Of a stretch of DNA of 64,000 nucleotides, positions 62,487 through 64,000 are shown piece by piece. The position numbers were made by a program, and so were the translations under genes. Below the pieces are notes generated by a model that saw only the letters and a program-made list of their open reading frames with translations, was not told the origin of the DNA and searched no databases. Source of the stretch: Lineus longissimus. Its lineage: Eukaryota > Nemertea > Pilidiophora > Heteronemertea > Lineidae. The stretch lies in contig NC_088313.1 in assembly GCF_910592395.1 (NCBI RefSeq), positions 15,330,437 through 15,394,436 of the forward strand, given 5' to 3'. Numbering within the stretch: position 1 is the first letter of the stretch; every line of letters starts with the position of its first letter.

Positions 62487-64000
62487 CGGCTACTTCCGCT
62501 TTGTTGGTGGCACCACACAGTGCGGAGGACGGCGTCAAGGGCAGTCGTTCAGTTCCTGCTGAGGCCTAATCATACATCATAGGCACCATAATCCATACAT
62601 TTCTGTGTTCATATGAATCCAGAGAAGAAGTCTACAGCATTTTCATGGAATTTCATTCATAAGTTCACCGATAGGTAGCAATACCTTTAACACCACTTGG
62701 ATCCTGAAAATGGTAAATAATTGACCAAGAAATGGCATGATGTGTGCGATCTTCAAACGGGCCTCAATCGGTTCAAAATGAATGATTTGGGAATGCCATT
62801 ATCACCGGCAGATAGCCAAATGCATCTAGGTCATCTCGGCTATTTTTTCGCTATTGAATTTGAACGAGTGTAATTGACACTCTCACAACTACGCCAAATC
62901 TCGCGTGGCAGATGGAAGGTATGTTGTATTGAACTGAAGCCAAACTGGGTCTGGGGATTGAGACCCGCTTCAAATGGCACAGATTCTAGATTCTCAGTAA
63001 ATCGCCGAAGATCCCTCTGCACATGGAAACTAAGACCAGGGCGGCGTCAAAGTAAATAGAATTTGGAAAAGGTCGAACCGATTCATGAACATGGAAACCT
63101 ACTTTTCTCTCTCCACTGTGTAGTGCCACCGCAATTAAGGTGGCACTACACAGTGGGGAGAGAAATGAGTGGCACTTAAAAAATAAAATAGCCGAGATAA
63201 CCCAATGTTTTCACATCAATTAAAGAAACTAGATGAATTTGGCCCGCTAGCTGTCACCTCAGAAAGGGGACTAGACTATCCCTTTAACACCTTCAGCGCC
63301 GAACCACGTAGATCGACGTAGTCTGAATCTCCCCTCTTTGAGCTGGTTATCGGAGTCTCGTGGAACTTCATGGAGAACTACGCCATCGCCATCTTCAGGG
63401 CAAGGTAGGAACTGAAAAGACCAAACCACTGAATTACAAAATAAAGCTGTTCCGACACCGGGAACTTTTAGGGGGGGTCGGGGGTGTTTGAAAAGGGGGT
63501 CATTTTGGTCATTTTTGGTCATTTTTCAACCAAAAAATAAAATATAGTAAAGGAGTGTAGTAGCTAACACAACTCTATTGATTCAAGAAAAACCTTGTCT
63601 TGGAAAGTTACTGCAAAAGACCTTTGGAGGTACTATTAAAACTTGGTCACAACCAGACTGGCAGTCACAACCAGGTCCAGTCAGTTCAGCTCTCATCTAG
63701 TAGTGTATTATGGTTACTTTAAGGTACACGTATTATCAAAAAGGGATAAAACAAGCTTTTTCATTTCTGCTATTATTCAGGAGTTCACGAGACCATTTGG
63801 CTTACTCAGGAATACAATGAAAAGGTTGGCTGGGACAGTGTACTAGGCTTGTCCACAAGGCCTTTCGGGTTCAGCCAGCTACACATATGTGTTAGACGTT
63901 GGCACAACTATTAACCATCCTAGCCATATGTGCCACAAGCACTGTCTCCAAGGATATCTCAGCAGCAAGATTTCATCCGAGGCTGCTGGGACTAGACTCC
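62487..64000. other. Upstream flank of SLC17, no gene seen
   Basis: No coding exon supported on either strand. The stretch contains the hairpin at 63104-63165 and a segment near 63280-63325 (CCCTTTAACACCTTCAGCGCC) that looks like a dispersed repeat related to one at about 3080-3105. A further short tract (TCATTTTTGGTCATTTTT) occurs near 63500. Confidence 0.4.
63104..63165. repeat. 27-bp inverted repeat with 8-nt loop
   Basis: The left arm 63104-63130 (TTTCTCTCTCCACTGTGTAG, then TGCCACC) pairs with the right arm 63139-63165 with a single mismatch. The loop is GCAATTAA. It may be a MITE remnant. A partial match (GGTGGCACCACACAGTG) lies near 62505. Confidence 0.75.

Overview
The window is nuclear DNA from an animal. 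Genes are split into many short exons by GT-AG introns of 0.1-4 kb, and the rest is A+T-rich with SINE/MITE-like repeats, LINE fragments and minisatellites. The gene set (nuclear UNG, SOX30/SoxH, an SH3BP2-type adaptor, an SLC17 transporter, Sm protein G) is bilaterian. Several repeats (an AACAAGAGGCCCAAGGGCC-headed element carrying a GACA microsatellite, foldback elements, paired stem MITEs) look like those of marine invertebrates, possibly a lophotrochozoan. That placement is inference only.

Layout. 1-2032: terminal exon of an unidentified plus-strand gene, then its 3' UTR and gene-poor DNA. 6655-7687: a foldback element with tandem-repeat arms and an 8-bp target duplication. 7696-13675: a 66/75-bp satellite in two opposite orientations, interrupted by a unique spacer and by a truncated LINE at 12566-12834. 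14558-16321: SNRPG (minus, 4 exons). 16569-19539: a divergent unidentified gene (plus) whose first coding exon is split by a 1.2-kb foldback transposon flanked by an 8-bp duplication. 21373-24257: UNG, nuclear form (plus, 6 exons). 25390-25987: LINE remnant (minus). 27920-33679: SOX30-like gene (plus, 7 exons). 35884-36373: a second foldback element of the tandem-repeat-arm type. 37843-45445: SH3BP2-like adaptor (plus, 13 exons), whose stop codon lies inside the first unit of an E-box minisatellite. 45446-51242: 3' UTRs, MITEs and minisatellites. 51243-61420: SLC17 family transporter (minus, 10 main exons plus a probable 9-nt microexon). 61737-62478: a second, internally deleted copy of the transposon found in the split exon, just upstream of the SLC17 start.

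The genes do not form a functional cluster. Each exon model was built by hand from ORF continuity, splice dinucleotides and phase matching. All six gene models give uninterrupted reading frames of whole-codon length; for the split gene this is after leaving out the transposon.

The most interesting signal is the split exon. A non-autonomous foldback transposon sits in coding sequence, its host gene is otherwise intact, and simple GT/AG pairs at the element ends would remove it in frame. It could be a transposon acting as a new intron, a recent or polymorphic knock-out, or a source of an alternative start.
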